Source: Diaphorobacter ruginosibacter (GTDB lineage Bacteria > Pseudomonadota > Gammaproteobacteria > Burkholderiales > Burkholderiaceae_C). From it: DNA of 64,000 nt. Made by a program: the position numbers and the translations under genes. Shown piece by piece: positions 25,207 through 36,964 of this stretch (position 1 is its first letter; each line of letters begins with the position of its first letter). The stretch covers positions 868,001 through 932,000 of the forward strand of contig NZ_CP060714.1 in the NCBI RefSeq assembly GCF_014395975.1. The letters run 5' to 3'. The notes under the pieces were generated by a model, which did not search any database, was not told the origin of the DNA, and was given only the letters and a program-made list of their open reading frames with translations.

Positions 25207-26892
25207 TCACGCGCCTTCGTGCTGCGGCGCGGGCGCGGCCTGCGCCGCAGCCTCGTTGATGGCCTTCACGCGGCTGGGCACCAGTTCACCGGCAGACTCC
25301 AGGATCGGATAGGCGATCGAGCAGATCAGCGAGTTGATGCGCTTGAGCTCGCTGATCAGGTCGATGTGCAGCGAACTGGTCTCGATGCTCTGCACCGTGT
25401 TGTCGGACAGGCGTGCAAGGTGCGTCGACGAGTAGGTGCGCTCCAGGTCGCGAAAGCGCACCTTCTCTTCCAGCAGGCGCTTGGCGTCGCGCACGTTGCC
25501 ATTCAGGAACACGCTCATGCCCAGGCGCAGATTGCCGAGCAGCCGGGTGTGCAGCTCGGTGATCTCGGCCATTCCGGCTTCCGAGAACTTGCGGCCCTTC
25601 TTGATCTTCTTGTCCTCGATGTCGATGATGATGCGCTCGATGATGTCGCCGATCTGTTCCATGTTGATCGTGAAGCCGATGATGTCGGCCCAGCGCTTGC
25701 TCTCCTCTTCGCCCAGCGCTTCGCGCGAGATCTTGGTGAGGTAGTACTTGATGGACGAGTAGAGCTGGTCGACCTCGTCGTCCATCTTGCGGATGCGCAG
25801 CGCGAGCTGTTCGTCATTCTTCTGGATCACGTCGAGAATGCCGGTGAGCATGGTCTCCACCACGTCGGCCTGGTACAGGGCTTCCCGGGCCGCGCAGGAG
25901 ATGGCAAGCGACGGCGTCGAAAGAGCGGAGGGATCCAGGTGCTGCGGACGCTTGTGCTTGTCCTCGACCGGCTTGGGCATCAGGCGGGTCATGAGATCGG
26001 CCACCCATTGCGTGAAGCCGATGAAGCCCACGCTGATGATCACGTTGTAGGCGAGGTGGAACAGCACCACGCCGTGGGCCTCGCCCGGCAGATAGGGCTG
26101 TACGTACTTCATCCACATGCCGATGAACGGCGACATGATCAGCACGCCAAGGATCTTGAACACCATGTTGCCGACGGTGACCTGGCGTACCTCGACGGCC
26201 GATTTGGCCGTCGTCATCACGGCCAGCAGGCCGCTGCCGAGATTGGCGCCAAGCACCAGGCCCAGGGCGACATCGAGGGGCACCACGTGCGACGCGGCCA
26301 TGGCCGAGATCAGCAGCACGATGGCCAAGCTCGAATATGCCATCACGGCGAGCACGCAGCCCATGAACAGTTCCAGCGTGATGTCGCTGCTGATCGACGT
26401 GAGCATGGCCTTGATGAGGGGCGAGGCCAGCATCGGGCCGCTGGCCTGGACCACCATCTCCAGCGCGAGCAGCATCAGGCCCAGCCCGATGAGCACACGG
26501 CCCACCCGGCCCGCCGTGCTGGCCTGGCGCGTGACGAACAGGACCACGCCGACCAGGATGAACACCGGCGACAGCCAGGAAAGATCGACGGAAAACAGCA
26601 CCGACATCAGCGCCGTGCCCACGTCCGCGCCCCGCATGACGGCCAGCGCTGCGGGCAGGGCGATCAATCCCTGGCCAACGAAGGACGAGGTCATCAGCGA
26701 CGTGGCGGTGCTGGACTGCACGAGTGCCGTGACGCCCATGCCCGAGAGCGCCGCAGTAAACCGGTTGCCCATGCTGCGGGCAAGAAGGGATCGAAGGTTG
26801 GCCCCGAAGACGCGCAGCACGCCGGTCCGCACCAGGTGGCTTCCCCACACGAGTAACGCTATGGCGGCTAATAAATTCAACAAATGCTTCAC
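25207..26892 (-). CDS. Na/Pi cotransporter family protein with PhoU-like tail
   Basis: A 561-residue protein with an N-terminal sodium/phosphate symporter domain (two inverted halves, each with a QSSTATS- or GANLGSG-type motif: GVTALVQSSTATSLMTSSFV and LVLGANLGSGLLAVM). The C-terminal 230 residues are helical and PhoU-like (REALYQADVVETMLTGILDV, and NMEQIGDIIERIIIDIEDKK). The arrangement matches NptA/YjbB-type proteins, which move phosphate outward or help balance it. It is divergent from the M20 amidohydrolase gene. Confidence 0.9.
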   Translation of the reverse strand: MKHLLNLLAAIALLVWGSHLVRTGVLRVFGANLRSLLARSMGNRFTAALSGMGVTALVQSSTATSLMTSSFVGQGLIALPAALAVMRGADVGTALMSVLFSVDLSWLSPVFILVGVVLFVTRQASTAGRVGRVLIGLGLMLLALEMVVQASGPMLASPLIKAMLTSISSDITLELFMGCVLAVMAYSSLAIVLLISAMAASHVVPLDVALGLVLGANLGSGLLAVMTTAKSAVEVRQVTVGNMVFKILGVLIMSPFIGMWMKYVQPYLPGEAHGVVLFHLAYNVIISVGFIGFTQWVADLMTRLMPKPVEDKHKRPQHLDPSALSTPSLAISCAAREALYQADVVETMLTGILDVIQKNDEQLALRIRKMDDEVDQLYSSIKYYLTKISREALGEEESKRWADIIGFTINMEQIGDIIERIIIDIEDKKIKKGRKFSEAGMAEITELHTRLLGNLRLGMSVFLNGNVRDAKRLLEEKVRFRDLERTYSSTHLARLSDNTVQSIETSSLHIDLISELKRINSLICSIAYPILESAGELVPSRVKAINEAAAQAAPAPQHEGA

Positions 26893-27051
26893 TGTCGCTC
26901 GAGTCTACATCCATGTGACAGAAATGTGGCGGTCATGGGGATGGGGCCGTCGGCCCCTCGTCAGCCCACAGCAAGCCCCTGTTTCTGCAACGGCGAAGGC
27001 GGGATTGCCGTTTGGCGATTACCCGGACGACATTCGAAGGGGGAGCACACC

Positions 27052-27057
27052 TACAAT
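27052..27057 (+). promoter_or_regulatory. Possible -10 box of the M20 amidohydrolase gene
   Basis: TACAAT, 83 bases before the ATG at 27140, in the 247-base divergent gap. The -35 is weak (around 27029). No operator is recognised. Confidence 0.3.
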
Positions 27058-27139
27058 CAGGCGCGGCCTTCGTGCCGCCTCGCGCCCCGGACCGTACACG
27101 CCGTGCGCGCGATGCCCATTCTGAATCCGGGAGACATCC

Positions 27140-28564
27140 ATGACGACAACGAGTGACGGATCATCCGCACGCAAGAACAACACGCTCAAGCGAACCGCGC
27201 TGGCAGGACTCATGGCGCTGGCCTTTGCGGCCATGCCCGCCCATGCGCAGCAGGCACCCCAGGCCGCTCCGGCCGCCGCGGGTGCGGTCGCATCGCCGCT
27301 CGCGCAGGCACTGCATGCGCAGATCGACGAGCGCGCCAAGGCCATCGAACAGCAGCTGATCGCCTGGCGCCGCGACATCCACCAGCACCCGGAACTCGGC
27401 AACCTGGAAACCCGTACCGCGGGGCTCGTCGCTGATCACTTGCGCAAGCTCGGCATGGACGTGAAGACCGGCGTGGCTGTGACCGGCGTGGTCGGCCTGC
27501 TCAAGGGCGGCAAGCCGGGCCCTGTGGTGGCGCTTCGCGCAGACATGGACGCGCTGCCGGTGAAGGAGCAGAACGACCTGCCGTTCGCCTCCAAGGCCAG
27601 AAGCATCAACCTCGGCAAGGAGGTCGACGTCATGCATGCCTGCGGACACGACACCCATACCGCCATGCTCATGGCCACGGCCGAGGTGCTGGCCGGCATG
27701 AAGGACCAGTTGCCGGGCAGCGTGAAGTTCATCTTCCAGCCTGCCGAAGAGTCGCCGGCCACGTTCGAGCCCGACGGCGAGAAGATCTGGGGAGCCAAGC
27801 AGATGGTCAAGGAAGGCGTGATGCAGAACCCCAAGGTCGACGCGGTTTTCGGCCTGCATGTGTCGAGCGCCTATCCCGCAGGCTACATCGCCTGGCGTCC
27901 GGGCCCGGCCATGTCGGCCGTGGACCAGTTCTGGATCGACGTGACCGGCAAGCAGACGCACGGCGCGCGCCCCTGGTCGGGCATCGATCCCATCGTCGCC
28001 AGCGCGCAGATCGTCACGGGCATCCAGACCATCATCAGCCGCCAGTCCAACATCGGCCTGGAGCCTGCCGTGGTCACCGTGGGCGCGATCAACGGCGGCA
28101 ACCGCATGAACATCATTCCGGAAAAGGTCTCGATGATCGGCACCATCCGCACGTATGACGAAGGCATGAAGAAGGATATCCACAAGCGCCTGGCCCATAC
28201 GGCCGAGCACATCGCAGAGAGCTCGGGCGCCAAGGCCAAGGTGAAGGTGGTCGAGCTGTACAACGCGGTGGTGAACCCTCCCGATCTCGTCGCGCAGATG
28301 TCGCCCACGCTCGAGCGCGTGGCGGGCAAGGGCAACTTCGGCCTGCAGCCCAAGTCCCAGGCGTCGGAAGACTTCTCGTTCTACCAGCAGGAGGCGCCCG
28401 GCATGTTCTTCTACCTGGGCGTGACACCCAAGGACAAGGACCCGAACACCGCGCCGAACAATCACTCGCCACTGTTCTTCGCGGATGAGTCGGCCATGAT
28501 CTACGGCGTGCGCGCGATGTCGAACATGGCGGTGGACTACATGCTGGCGGCGCAGAAGAACTGA
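27140..28564 (+). CDS. Exported M20-family amidohydrolase
   Basis: A 474-residue metallo-amidohydrolase of the M20D group (hippurate, N-acyl-amino-acid and IAA-amino-acid hydrolases). The metal-site motifs are all present: ALRADMDALPV, MHACGHDTHTAML and IFQPAEESP, followed by the dimerisation lid domain starting at VDQFWIDVTGKQTHGARPW. Unlike cytoplasmic relatives it has a Sec signal (LKRTALAGLMALAFAAMPAHA, then QQAP), so it acts in the periplasm. GGGAG stands seven bases before the ATG. Likely substrates are N-acylated or N-benzoylated amino acids; the product might feed the benzoate genes of this window, which is speculation. Confidence 0.9.
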   Translation: MTTTSDGSSARKNNTLKRTALAGLMALAFAAMPAHAQQAPQAAPAAAGAVASPLAQALHAQIDERAKAIEQQLIAWRRDIHQHPELGNLETRTAGLVADHLRKLGMDVKTGVAVTGVVGLLKGGKPGPVVALRADMDALPVKEQNDLPFASKARSINLGKEVDVMHACGHDTHTAMLMATAEVLAGMKDQLPGSVKFIFQPAEESPATFEPDGEKIWGAKQMVKEGVMQNPKVDAVFGLHVSSAYPAGYIAWRPGPAMSAVDQFWIDVTGKQTHGARPWSGIDPIVASAQIVTGIQTIISRQSNIGLEPAVVTVGAINGGNRMNIIPEKVSMIGTIRTYDEGMKKDIHKRLAHTAEHIAESSGAKAKVKVVELYNAVVNPPDLVAQMSPTLERVAGKGNFGLQPKSQASEDFSFYQQEAPGMFFYLGVTPKDKDPNTAPNNHSPLFFADESAMIYGVRAMSNMAVDYMLAAQKN

Positions 28565-28584
28565 GCTGCGCTGCCTACGCCCCG

Positions 28585-28624
28585 AAAAAAAGCCCGTTGA
28601 GCACCTTGCCCGACGGGCTTTTTT
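28585..28624. terminator. Bidirectional terminator between convergent genes
   Basis: AAGCCCGT and ACGGGCTT pair, with A7 on one side and T6 on the other, so it works for the amidohydrolase (plus) and the phosphoesterase (minus). Confidence 0.85.
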
Positions 28625-28681
28625 CATGATGGCGGGGGCTACGTTGCGATGGGGCGTACGGGTGATTGTGTCGATGCAACC

Positions 28682-29485
28682 TCAGCGAAACGGATGCGGC
28701 CCGTCGAACGCGCCGCACGCGGCCATGTGCGTCACCATGCGGCCGCCGTCGGGCAGGGCGTGCAGTGCGTAGGCGGGTGGCTCGAGGGTCCACATCAACG
28801 GCGCATCCGGCGAGAGGTCCAAGTTGATCTGGTGTGCGGGCGACGGGATCGTGGAGGCGATCGTTCCTCCGAAGCGCACCTGGATGCTGCGGTGCATGTG
28901 GCCGCAGATGATGCGCTCCACGTTCGGGTGGCGTGCCACGATGGCCTCCAGCTCCCTGGCTCCGGTCTGCAGGCCGTAGTGGTCCATGCCGCCGATCAGC
29001 GTCTGGAACGGCGGGTGGTGCATGGCGATCACCACCGGCCGCTCGCCCTGGCTGGAGAGTTCCGCTTCCAGCCAGTCGAGGCGCTTGCTGCACAGGTTGC
29101 CCATGGGTGAGCGCGGTGTCACGGTGTCGAGCGCGATGAGCTGCAGCGATCCCACGGGCACGCTGTACTGGATGAACTCGCCGTTGCCCAGGTAGCCGTG
29201 CCGTGGAAAGCTCCTGCGCAACGGGTCGCGCTCGTCGTGGTTGCCCGGCAGCAGATGGATGGGCATGTCGCCCAGGGGCTCCAGCAGCCGGGCGAGGTGT
29301 GCGTATTCAGGCTCACGCCCGAAGTCGGTGAGATCTCCCGTGATGACCAGGGCGTCGGGGCGTTGCGGCAGCCTGCTGATGGAGGCGATGGCCTGGACCA
29401 GTCCCTCTGCGGTGTCCACGCGCCCATAGGCGAGCTGCCCCGGCTCGCGGATGTGCAGGTCGGTCAACTGCGCGAGCAGGGTCAT
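28682..29485 (-). CDS. Calcineurin-like phosphodiesterase (CpdA/GpdQ type)
   Basis: A 267-residue dinuclear metallophosphoesterase. The metal-ligand motifs appear in order: AQLTDLHI, VITGDLTDFG, LLPGNHDERD, IAMHHPPFQT and IICGHMHRS. The pattern fits cyclic-nucleotide or glycerophosphodiester phosphodiesterases. I place the start at 29485 (MTLLAQLTD) because relatives such as GpdQ start directly at the first motif; the in-frame ATG at 29527 would add 14 poorly conserved residues. No ribosome site decides between them. The substrate is undetermined. Confidence 0.87.
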   Translation of the reverse strand: MTLLAQLTDLHIREPGQLAYGRVDTAEGLVQAIASISRLPQRPDALVITGDLTDFGREPEYAHLARLLEPLGDMPIHLLPGNHDERDPLRRSFPRHGYLGNGEFIQYSVPVGSLQLIALDTVTPRSPMGNLCSKRLDWLEAELSSQGERPVVIAMHHPPFQTLIGGMDHYGLQTGARELEAIVARHPNVERIICGHMHRSIQVRFGGTIASTIPSPAHQINLDLSPDAPLMWTLEPPAYALHALPDGGRMVTHMAACGAFDGPHPFR

Positions 29486-29726
29486 GGCATGCTGAGGACG
29501 GTCGGCGGTGACAGGATGGGTTTGCATGGCGATAGGGCGGTACGGGAGCGGCCGGGAAGGTCACTTGTTTCAGTATCCGCGAAATCGCCGGCGGCGTACC
29601 GGAAAAACATGGTGAAACGCATTGAGGCGTTTGCTGATATCCATGATGCCGGGAGTGTGCAAAAGTAGTCGGTCCTACGGGTGTGCCGCCTCGTTCGGGT
29701 GCACCTTCCACACAAGGAGGTCCCGC

Positions 29727-30206
29727 ATGATTCCCAAAAACACGATATGTCTCTGGTACGAACGCGATGCGCTGGAGGCCGCGAATTTCTACTCCAGAAC
29801 CTTTCCGGACAGCCAAGTGCGCGCCGTGCACCATGCTCCGGGCGACTATCCCGACGGCAAGCAGGGCGACGTGCTGCTCGTCGAGTTCACGGTGGCGGGC
29901 ATTCCGTGCGTGGGGCTCAATGGCGGGCCGCACTTCAAGCACAACGAGTCCTTCTCGTTCCAGATCGCCACCGAAGACCAGGAGGAGACCGACCGCCTGT
30001 GGAACGCCATTGTCGGCAACGGAGGACAGGAGAGCGATTGCGGATGGTGCAAGGACCGCTGGGGCATTTCATGGCAGATCACGCCGCGCATCCTGCTTGC
30101 CTCGTTCACCGACCCGGATCGTGCAGCGGCCAAGCGCATGTTCGACGCGATGATGACGATGAGAAAGCTCGACGTTGCGGCGCTGGAGAAGGCGAGAGCG
30201 GGTTGA
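29727..30206 (+). CDS. VOC-superfamily (PhnB/YjdN-like) protein
   Basis: A 159-residue vicinal-oxygen-chelate protein of the PhnB-like type: CLWYERDALEAANFYSRTFP, then GQ-like ECGWCKDRWGISWQITP equivalent (DCGWCKDRWGISWQI). AAGGAGG lies six bases before the ATG, a near-perfect ribosome site. Members are often annotated as 3-demethylubiquinone methyltransferase-like, but that label is unreliable; the real role is unknown. It is a single-gene unit flanked by genes on the other strand. Confidence 0.85.
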   Translation: MIPKNTICLWYERDALEAANFYSRTFPDSQVRAVHHAPGDYPDGKQGDVLLVEFTVAGIPCVGLNGGPHFKHNESFSFQIATEDQEETDRLWNAIVGNGGQESDCGWCKDRWGISWQITPRILLASFTDPDRAAAKRMFDAMMTMRKLDVAALEKARAG

Positions 30207-30241
30207 ACATCCTTCGCCTCGCGTGAGGTGATGTCAGGCTG

Positions 30242-31282
30242 TCAGTCGATCTGCGCCCCCGAGTCCTTCACGACCTTTTTCCAGTATGCCAGTTCGCCCG
30301 GCAGCGAGGCCTTGAAGCTCTGGGGGTCGGACTGCACCGATTCGGCGCCGAGGCCCTTCAGGCGCTCCCGCATGGCCGGGGTTGCGAGTACCTTCGCGAC
30401 GGCGTCATGTACCTTGGCCACGATGGGCGCTGGCGTGCCCGCGGGTGCAAAAAGGCCATACCAAGACGTCACCGCGAGATCCTTGCCCAGCGGAGGTATC
30501 TCGGGTGCCAGCGACGTGGGTTTGTCGGAGGCAACGCCCAGGACGCGCAGCTTGCCGCTGCTGACAAAGGGCATCACGCCGGGGAAGCTGCCGAAGGTCA
30601 TCGGCAACTGGCCAGCGACCACATCGGTAGCGGCGGCCGATGCGCCCTTGTAGGGGACATGCAGCAGTTCGACGCGCTTTTGCGTCTTGAGCATTTCACC
30701 CAGCAGGTGGTTCAGCGTGCCGTTGCCTGCCGAGGCAAACTCGACCTTGCCGGGATGGGCCTTGGCATAGGCCACCAGCTCATCGAGGTTCCTGGCGGGA
30801 AACTGGGGGTTCACGACCAGCAGATAGGGCGCAACAGCCAGTTGCATGACGGGCGTGAAGTCCTTGATCGGGTCGAACGGAATCGAAGCGTAGAGCGCCG
30901 GATTGATCGTGTAGGCGCTCTGCGCGGTGACCAGCCAGGTATTGCCGTCAGGCGCGCTGCGGGCCACCTGGCTGGTGCCCAGGTTGCCATTGGCGCCGGG
31001 GCGGTTTTCCACGATCACGGGCTGGCCAAGCGTGTTCTCGAGGCCTTGCGCGACTGCGCGCGCGATCACGTCGTTGGCACCTCCCGGTGCCTGCGGCACG
31101 ATGAAGGTAATGGGCCGGGTGGGCCAATGGCTGCCCGCCTGCACCTGTGCCTGTGCCTGTGTTTGCGCCAGGGCCTGAGGAATGCCCACGCCGCTTGCCG
31201 CGAGCATTCCAAGCGATGCCAAGGCGAACAGGCGGCGCGATGGACGGATGGCGAAAGTGTTCGGTGCAGGCTTCTTCTTCAT
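30242..31282 (-). CDS. Bug-type periplasmic receptor
   Basis: A 346-residue solute receptor of the Bug/TctC family with a long export signal (RRLFALASLGMLAASGVGIP, then ALA). The mature part opens with a low-complexity TQAQAQVQAG stretch, then WPTRPITFIVPQAPGGANDV and the family motif GKVEFASAGNGTLNHLLGEM. There is no TctA/TctB pair nearby. No strong ribosome site is seen at 31282. It is the second orphan Bug receptor in the window and differs clearly from the one at 2081. The ligand is unknown. Confidence 0.88.
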   Translation of the reverse strand: MKKKPAPNTFAIRPSRRLFALASLGMLAASGVGIPQALAQTQAQAQVQAGSHWPTRPITFIVPQAPGGANDVIARAVAQGLENTLGQPVIVENRPGANGNLGTSQVARSAPDGNTWLVTAQSAYTINPALYASIPFDPIKDFTPVMQLAVAPYLLVVNPQFPARNLDELVAYAKAHPGKVEFASAGNGTLNHLLGEMLKTQKRVELLHVPYKGASAAATDVVAGQLPMTFGSFPGVMPFVSSGKLRVLGVASDKPTSLAPEIPPLGKDLAVTSWYGLFAPAGTPAPIVAKVHDAVAKVLATPAMRERLKGLGAESVQSDPQSFKASLPGELAYWKKVVKDSGAQID

Positions 31283-31358
31283 CTCGGGTACCCGTTGTCT
31301 CGTGGTTTGGAAAAGCGAAGAATAGCCGAGTCGGCGGATGTCCGGTGGCAGCGAGGAA

Positions 31359-31910
31359 TCAGCCGTCCACCGGGTGTGCGGGTGCCTGCAGCGTCAGCTG
31401 GTAGAGCGCGAGATCGAGCCAGCGACCGAATTTGAATCCGACCTGCGGCAGCGTGCCGACATGCCGGAAGCCCAGGTGTTCATGCAGGCTGATGCTGCCC
31501 TCGTTGGCCGCATCGATGGCGCCGATGATCGCATGTACCTTGTCGCTTTGACGCGCGCGTTCAATCAGTGCGTTCATCAGCAGCTTGCCGAGACCGCGTC
31601 CGCGATGGTCCCTGTGGATGTAGACCGAATGCTCGACCGTGTACTTGTAGGCAGGATAGGCGCGAAAGCCGCCCCAGCTGCAGAAACCGACCAGAGTGCC
31701 GTCTGCGTTTTCGAGGCCGATGACGGGAAACCCGCCCTGGCGCTTCGCATCGAACCACGCGACCATGTTGTCCATGGTGCGGGGCTTGTAGTCATAGAGC
31801 GCGGTGGAGTTCTCGATGGCGTCGTTGAAGATCTCGAGGATGGCCTGCGCATGGCGCTCGAAGCTGCAGGCAACGAATGGAAGATCGGGGCGATGGGAAG
31901 GAGTGTTCAT
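31359..31910 (-). CDS. GNAT N-acetyltransferase (phosphinothricin-acetyltransferase-like)
   Basis: A 183-residue acetyltransferase of the Pat/MddA group, which acetylates the amine of phosphinothricin, methionine sulfoximine or similar compounds. It shows the typical IFNDAIENSTALYDYKPRT opening, the acetyl-CoA loop HRDHRGRGLGKLLMNALIE and the C-terminal FRHVGTLPQVGFKFGRWLD. The start at 31910 (MNTPSH) is preferred to 31937, since the extra nine residues are not family-like. It stands at the downstream end of the lspA group on the same strand. Confidence 0.9.
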   Translation of the reverse strand: MNTPSHRPDLPFVACSFERHAQAILEIFNDAIENSTALYDYKPRTMDNMVAWFDAKRQGGFPVIGLENADGTLVGFCSWGGFRAYPAYKYTVEHSVYIHRDHRGRGLGKLLMNALIERARQSDKVHAIIGAIDAANEGSISLHEHLGFRHVGTLPQVGFKFGRWLDLALYQLTLQAPAHPVDG

Positions 31911-31949
31911 GGCCCGGAGATTCTGCACCGCGGGCAAAACCTGTGCTGC

Positions 31950-32273
31950 TCAGCGGTCCATGTCCTCGCGTGTCCTGGGCGGCCCGCTGGCATTCCGGCG
32001 GCTTTTGCCCGCCCGGCCTGCCTTGCTCCATTCGTAGGCCTGCCCATCGGGAGTATGCCCGTCCTCGACGGCACTCACGCCGATCTTTCCCACCATGTCG
32101 CGCAGCTCGGACGAGATCACGACATGCGCGTTGTTCGGGTCGGCGCGCAGCACCTGGCATTGCTGGAGCGCCTCGCTCATCTGCCTGTCGTCATAGTGCA
32201 GGCACGCGGGGTGCCACGAGGGAGTCTGTCCCTCGGGACTCGCGTTGTGCAGGTAGAAGACGACGATGCTCAT
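31950..32273 (-). CDS. Conserved hypothetical protein after lspA
   Basis: A 107-residue protein starting 17 bases after the lspA stop, probably in the same operon. The first 70 residues look folded (SIVVFYLHNASPEGQ and NAHVVISSELRDMVGKIGVS), the rest is charged and probably loose. There is no signal peptide and no motif I recognise. The N-terminal sequence, with WHPACLHYDD, may be a small cytoplasmic domain. Confidence 0.6.
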   Translation of the reverse strand: MSIVVFYLHNASPEGQTPSWHPACLHYDDRQMSEALQQCQVLRADPNNAHVVISSELRDMVGKIGVSAVEDGHTPDGQAYEWSKAGRAGKSRRNASGPPRTREDMDR

Positions 32274-32290
32274 GGCTCGGGGACCAGGTC

Positions 32291-32791
32291 TTACTTGCTG
32301 CGCTTCACCCGCAGCAGCTCATCGAGGATCAGGCAGACAGCCCCCACGGTGATCGCGCTGTCGGCGATGTTGAACGCGGGGAAATGCCGCCCGCTCAGGT
32401 GGAAGTCCAGGAAGTCCACGACGTAGCCGTGCTGCATGCGATCGACCACGTTGCCGATGGCACCGCCCAGGATGCTTGAGAGCGAGAAGCAGAACAGCTT
32501 CTGTCCGGGGTGCGCGCGCAACTGCCAGATGATGAACACGGCGGCCGCGAGGCCGATGCCGGTGAAGGCCCAGCGCTGCCAGCCCCCCGCGTTCGCGAGG
32601 AAGCTGAAGGCGGCGCCGGTGTTGTGCGCGCGGACGATGTTGAAGAAGCTCGTGATGTACGTGGCATCGCCGAGCTTGTAGTAGCCAAGGATCAGCACCT
32701 TGGTGAACTGGTCTGCAAGGAAGATCACCACGGCCCAGGCAAGCCAGGGCCAGATGCTTGCGCCGCCTGCGCTGGAGCCGCCGCGCGCCAT
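32291..32791 (-). CDS. lspA: Lipoprotein signal peptidase II
   Basis: A 166-residue inner-membrane aspartyl protease that removes the signal from prolipoproteins after lipidation. Four membrane segments are present, with the catalytic Asp pair in NVVDRMQHGYVVDFLDFH and FNIADSAITVG, and the early DQFTK motif. The start at 32791 follows the ileS stop by one base (TGACATG), so translation is coupled; the in-frame ATG at 32824 lies inside ileS. It serves the lipoproteins in this window. ribF-ileS-lspA is the order found in many proteobacteria. Confidence 0.93.
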   Translation of the reverse strand: MARGGSSAGGASIWPWLAWAVVIFLADQFTKVLILGYYKLGDATYITSFFNIVRAHNTGAAFSFLANAGGWQRWAFTGIGLAAAVFIIWQLRAHPGQKLFCFSLSSILGGAIGNVVDRMQHGYVVDFLDFHLSGRHFPAFNIADSAITVGAVCLILDELLRVKRSK

Positions 32792-32792
32792 G

Positions 32793-35654
<2,862 letters not shown>

Positions 35655-35680
35655 GAGCTGAAATCTTGAAAGCGTGCGAA

Positions 35681-35699
35681 CCCCGCCTTGAGGGCGGGG
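35681..35699 (-). other. Intercistronic hairpin between ribF and ileS
   Basis: A 7-bp GC stem (CCCCGCC/GGCGGGG) with a five-base loop and no T-run, in the 90-base gap between the two genes. It may stabilise or process the mRNA rather than terminate it. Confidence 0.4.
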
Positions 35700-35744
35700 C
35701 GCTGAATACGAGGATGATGCGAAGGGAATGTGACGGCGTGAGCG

Positions 35745-36791
35745 TCAAATTCGGTCGCGGGTGGTCTGACGCCGGGTTTCGGCATGCGTGGAGGCAGCAA
35801 AAAACGCGCGGGCATCTTCGCAATCCTTGGCGATACCAGCGGTGAGGGCGTCGAGGCTGTCGTATTTCAGCTCGTCGTGCAGTTTGTGCAGGAGTTCCAC
35901 ACGGATGATTTTACCGTATGCCCCTTCGGCCCCCAGATGGTCAGGCCATTCCAGGCAGTGGGTCTCCAGCAGAACGCGGCCGCCGTTCACGTCGTCCGGG
36001 TCGATGGAAGGCCGCACGCCAAGGTTGGCCACGCCCGGCAGCGCATGGTCCGCAAGGCCGTGCACCGCCACGGCGAAGATGCCGCTGGCGGCGGGCTTCC
36101 AGTGCTTGAAGCGCAGGTTGAGCGTGCGAAATCCGTCCTGATGCGCTCCAATGGCTGCAGATACGCCCAATTGGCGCCCCAGTTTGCGGCCGTGCACCAC
36201 GTGGCCCGAGATCGAATAGGGGCGGCCCAGAAGCCGGGCCGTATCGACCAGATCGGCCTTGCCGAGCGATTCGCGGACGGCGGAGCTCGACACCCGCAGC
36301 CCGTGCACCTCGTAGCTGTTCATGCGCGCCACATCGAAGCCGTGCTCGCGGCCGGCGGCGTCGAGCATGGCGTAGTCGCCCGCCCGCCTGGCACCGAAGC
36401 GGAAATCGTCACCCACCAGCACGTACCGAGCGCCCAGGCCATGGATGATCACGTCCTGGATGAAGGCATCGGGCGACTGGCTCGCGAGCTTGTCGTTGAA
36501 CGGCAGCACGATGGTCTGCTGCACGCCGCACTCGGCGAGTTCGCAGAGTTTGTCGCGCAGCGTGCCGATGCGCGCGGGCGCCAGCTCCGGCTTGTTCAGC
36601 TTCGCCGCGAAATAGTCGCGCGGATGCGGCTCGAACGTGAGCACGCAACTCTGCACGCCGCGCTGGCGTGCCTCGTTGTTGAGCAGGGCCAGCATGGCCT
36701 GGTGCCCGCGGTGCACACCATCGAAGTTGCCGATGGTCAGCGCACATGCCTCTGCGACACCTGGGTGGTGCAAGCCTCGGAAGATTTTCAT
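35745..36791 (-). CDS. ribF: Bifunctional riboflavin kinase / FAD synthetase
   Basis: A 348-residue enzyme that phosphorylates riboflavin to FMN and adenylates FMN to FAD. The N-terminal adenylyltransferase shows LTIGNFDGVHRGHQAML (the HxGH-like site) and VLVGDDFRFGARRAGDY; SSSAVRESL corresponds to the ISSTxIR motif; the C-terminal kinase has GHVVHGRKLGRQLG and ANLGVRPSI. The start at 36791 (MKIFRGLHHP) is the family start; the in-frame TTG at 36827 is not used. It heads the ribF-ileS-lspA group and is divergent from the HNH gene. Confidence 0.95.
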   Translation of the reverse strand: MKIFRGLHHPGVAEACALTIGNFDGVHRGHQAMLALLNNEARQRGVQSCVLTFEPHPRDYFAAKLNKPELAPARIGTLRDKLCELAECGVQQTIVLPFNDKLASQSPDAFIQDVIIHGLGARYVLVGDDFRFGARRAGDYAMLDAAGREHGFDVARMNSYEVHGLRVSSSAVRESLGKADLVDTARLLGRPYSISGHVVHGRKLGRQLGVSAAIGAHQDGFRTLNLRFKHWKPAASGIFAVAVHGLADHALPGVANLGVRPSIDPDDVNGGRVLLETHCLEWPDHLGAEGAYGKIIRVELLHKLHDELKYDSLDALTAGIAKDCEDARAFFAASTHAETRRQTTRDRI

Positions 36792-36964
36792 CGCTTTACT
36801 TTTCTTTTGATAGCGGTTGGCCAGCAATTACAGGGCAAAAGACGCCAATTCGTCACGAAAAGAGTATATTGTGAGCCAGTCGGTTGTCCAGGCAATGCCG
36901 AGGCAATCCGACACTGCTTATCTGCGTTCCGAGTCTTGTTTTTCAACGGTACAGGAGGCGTGCG

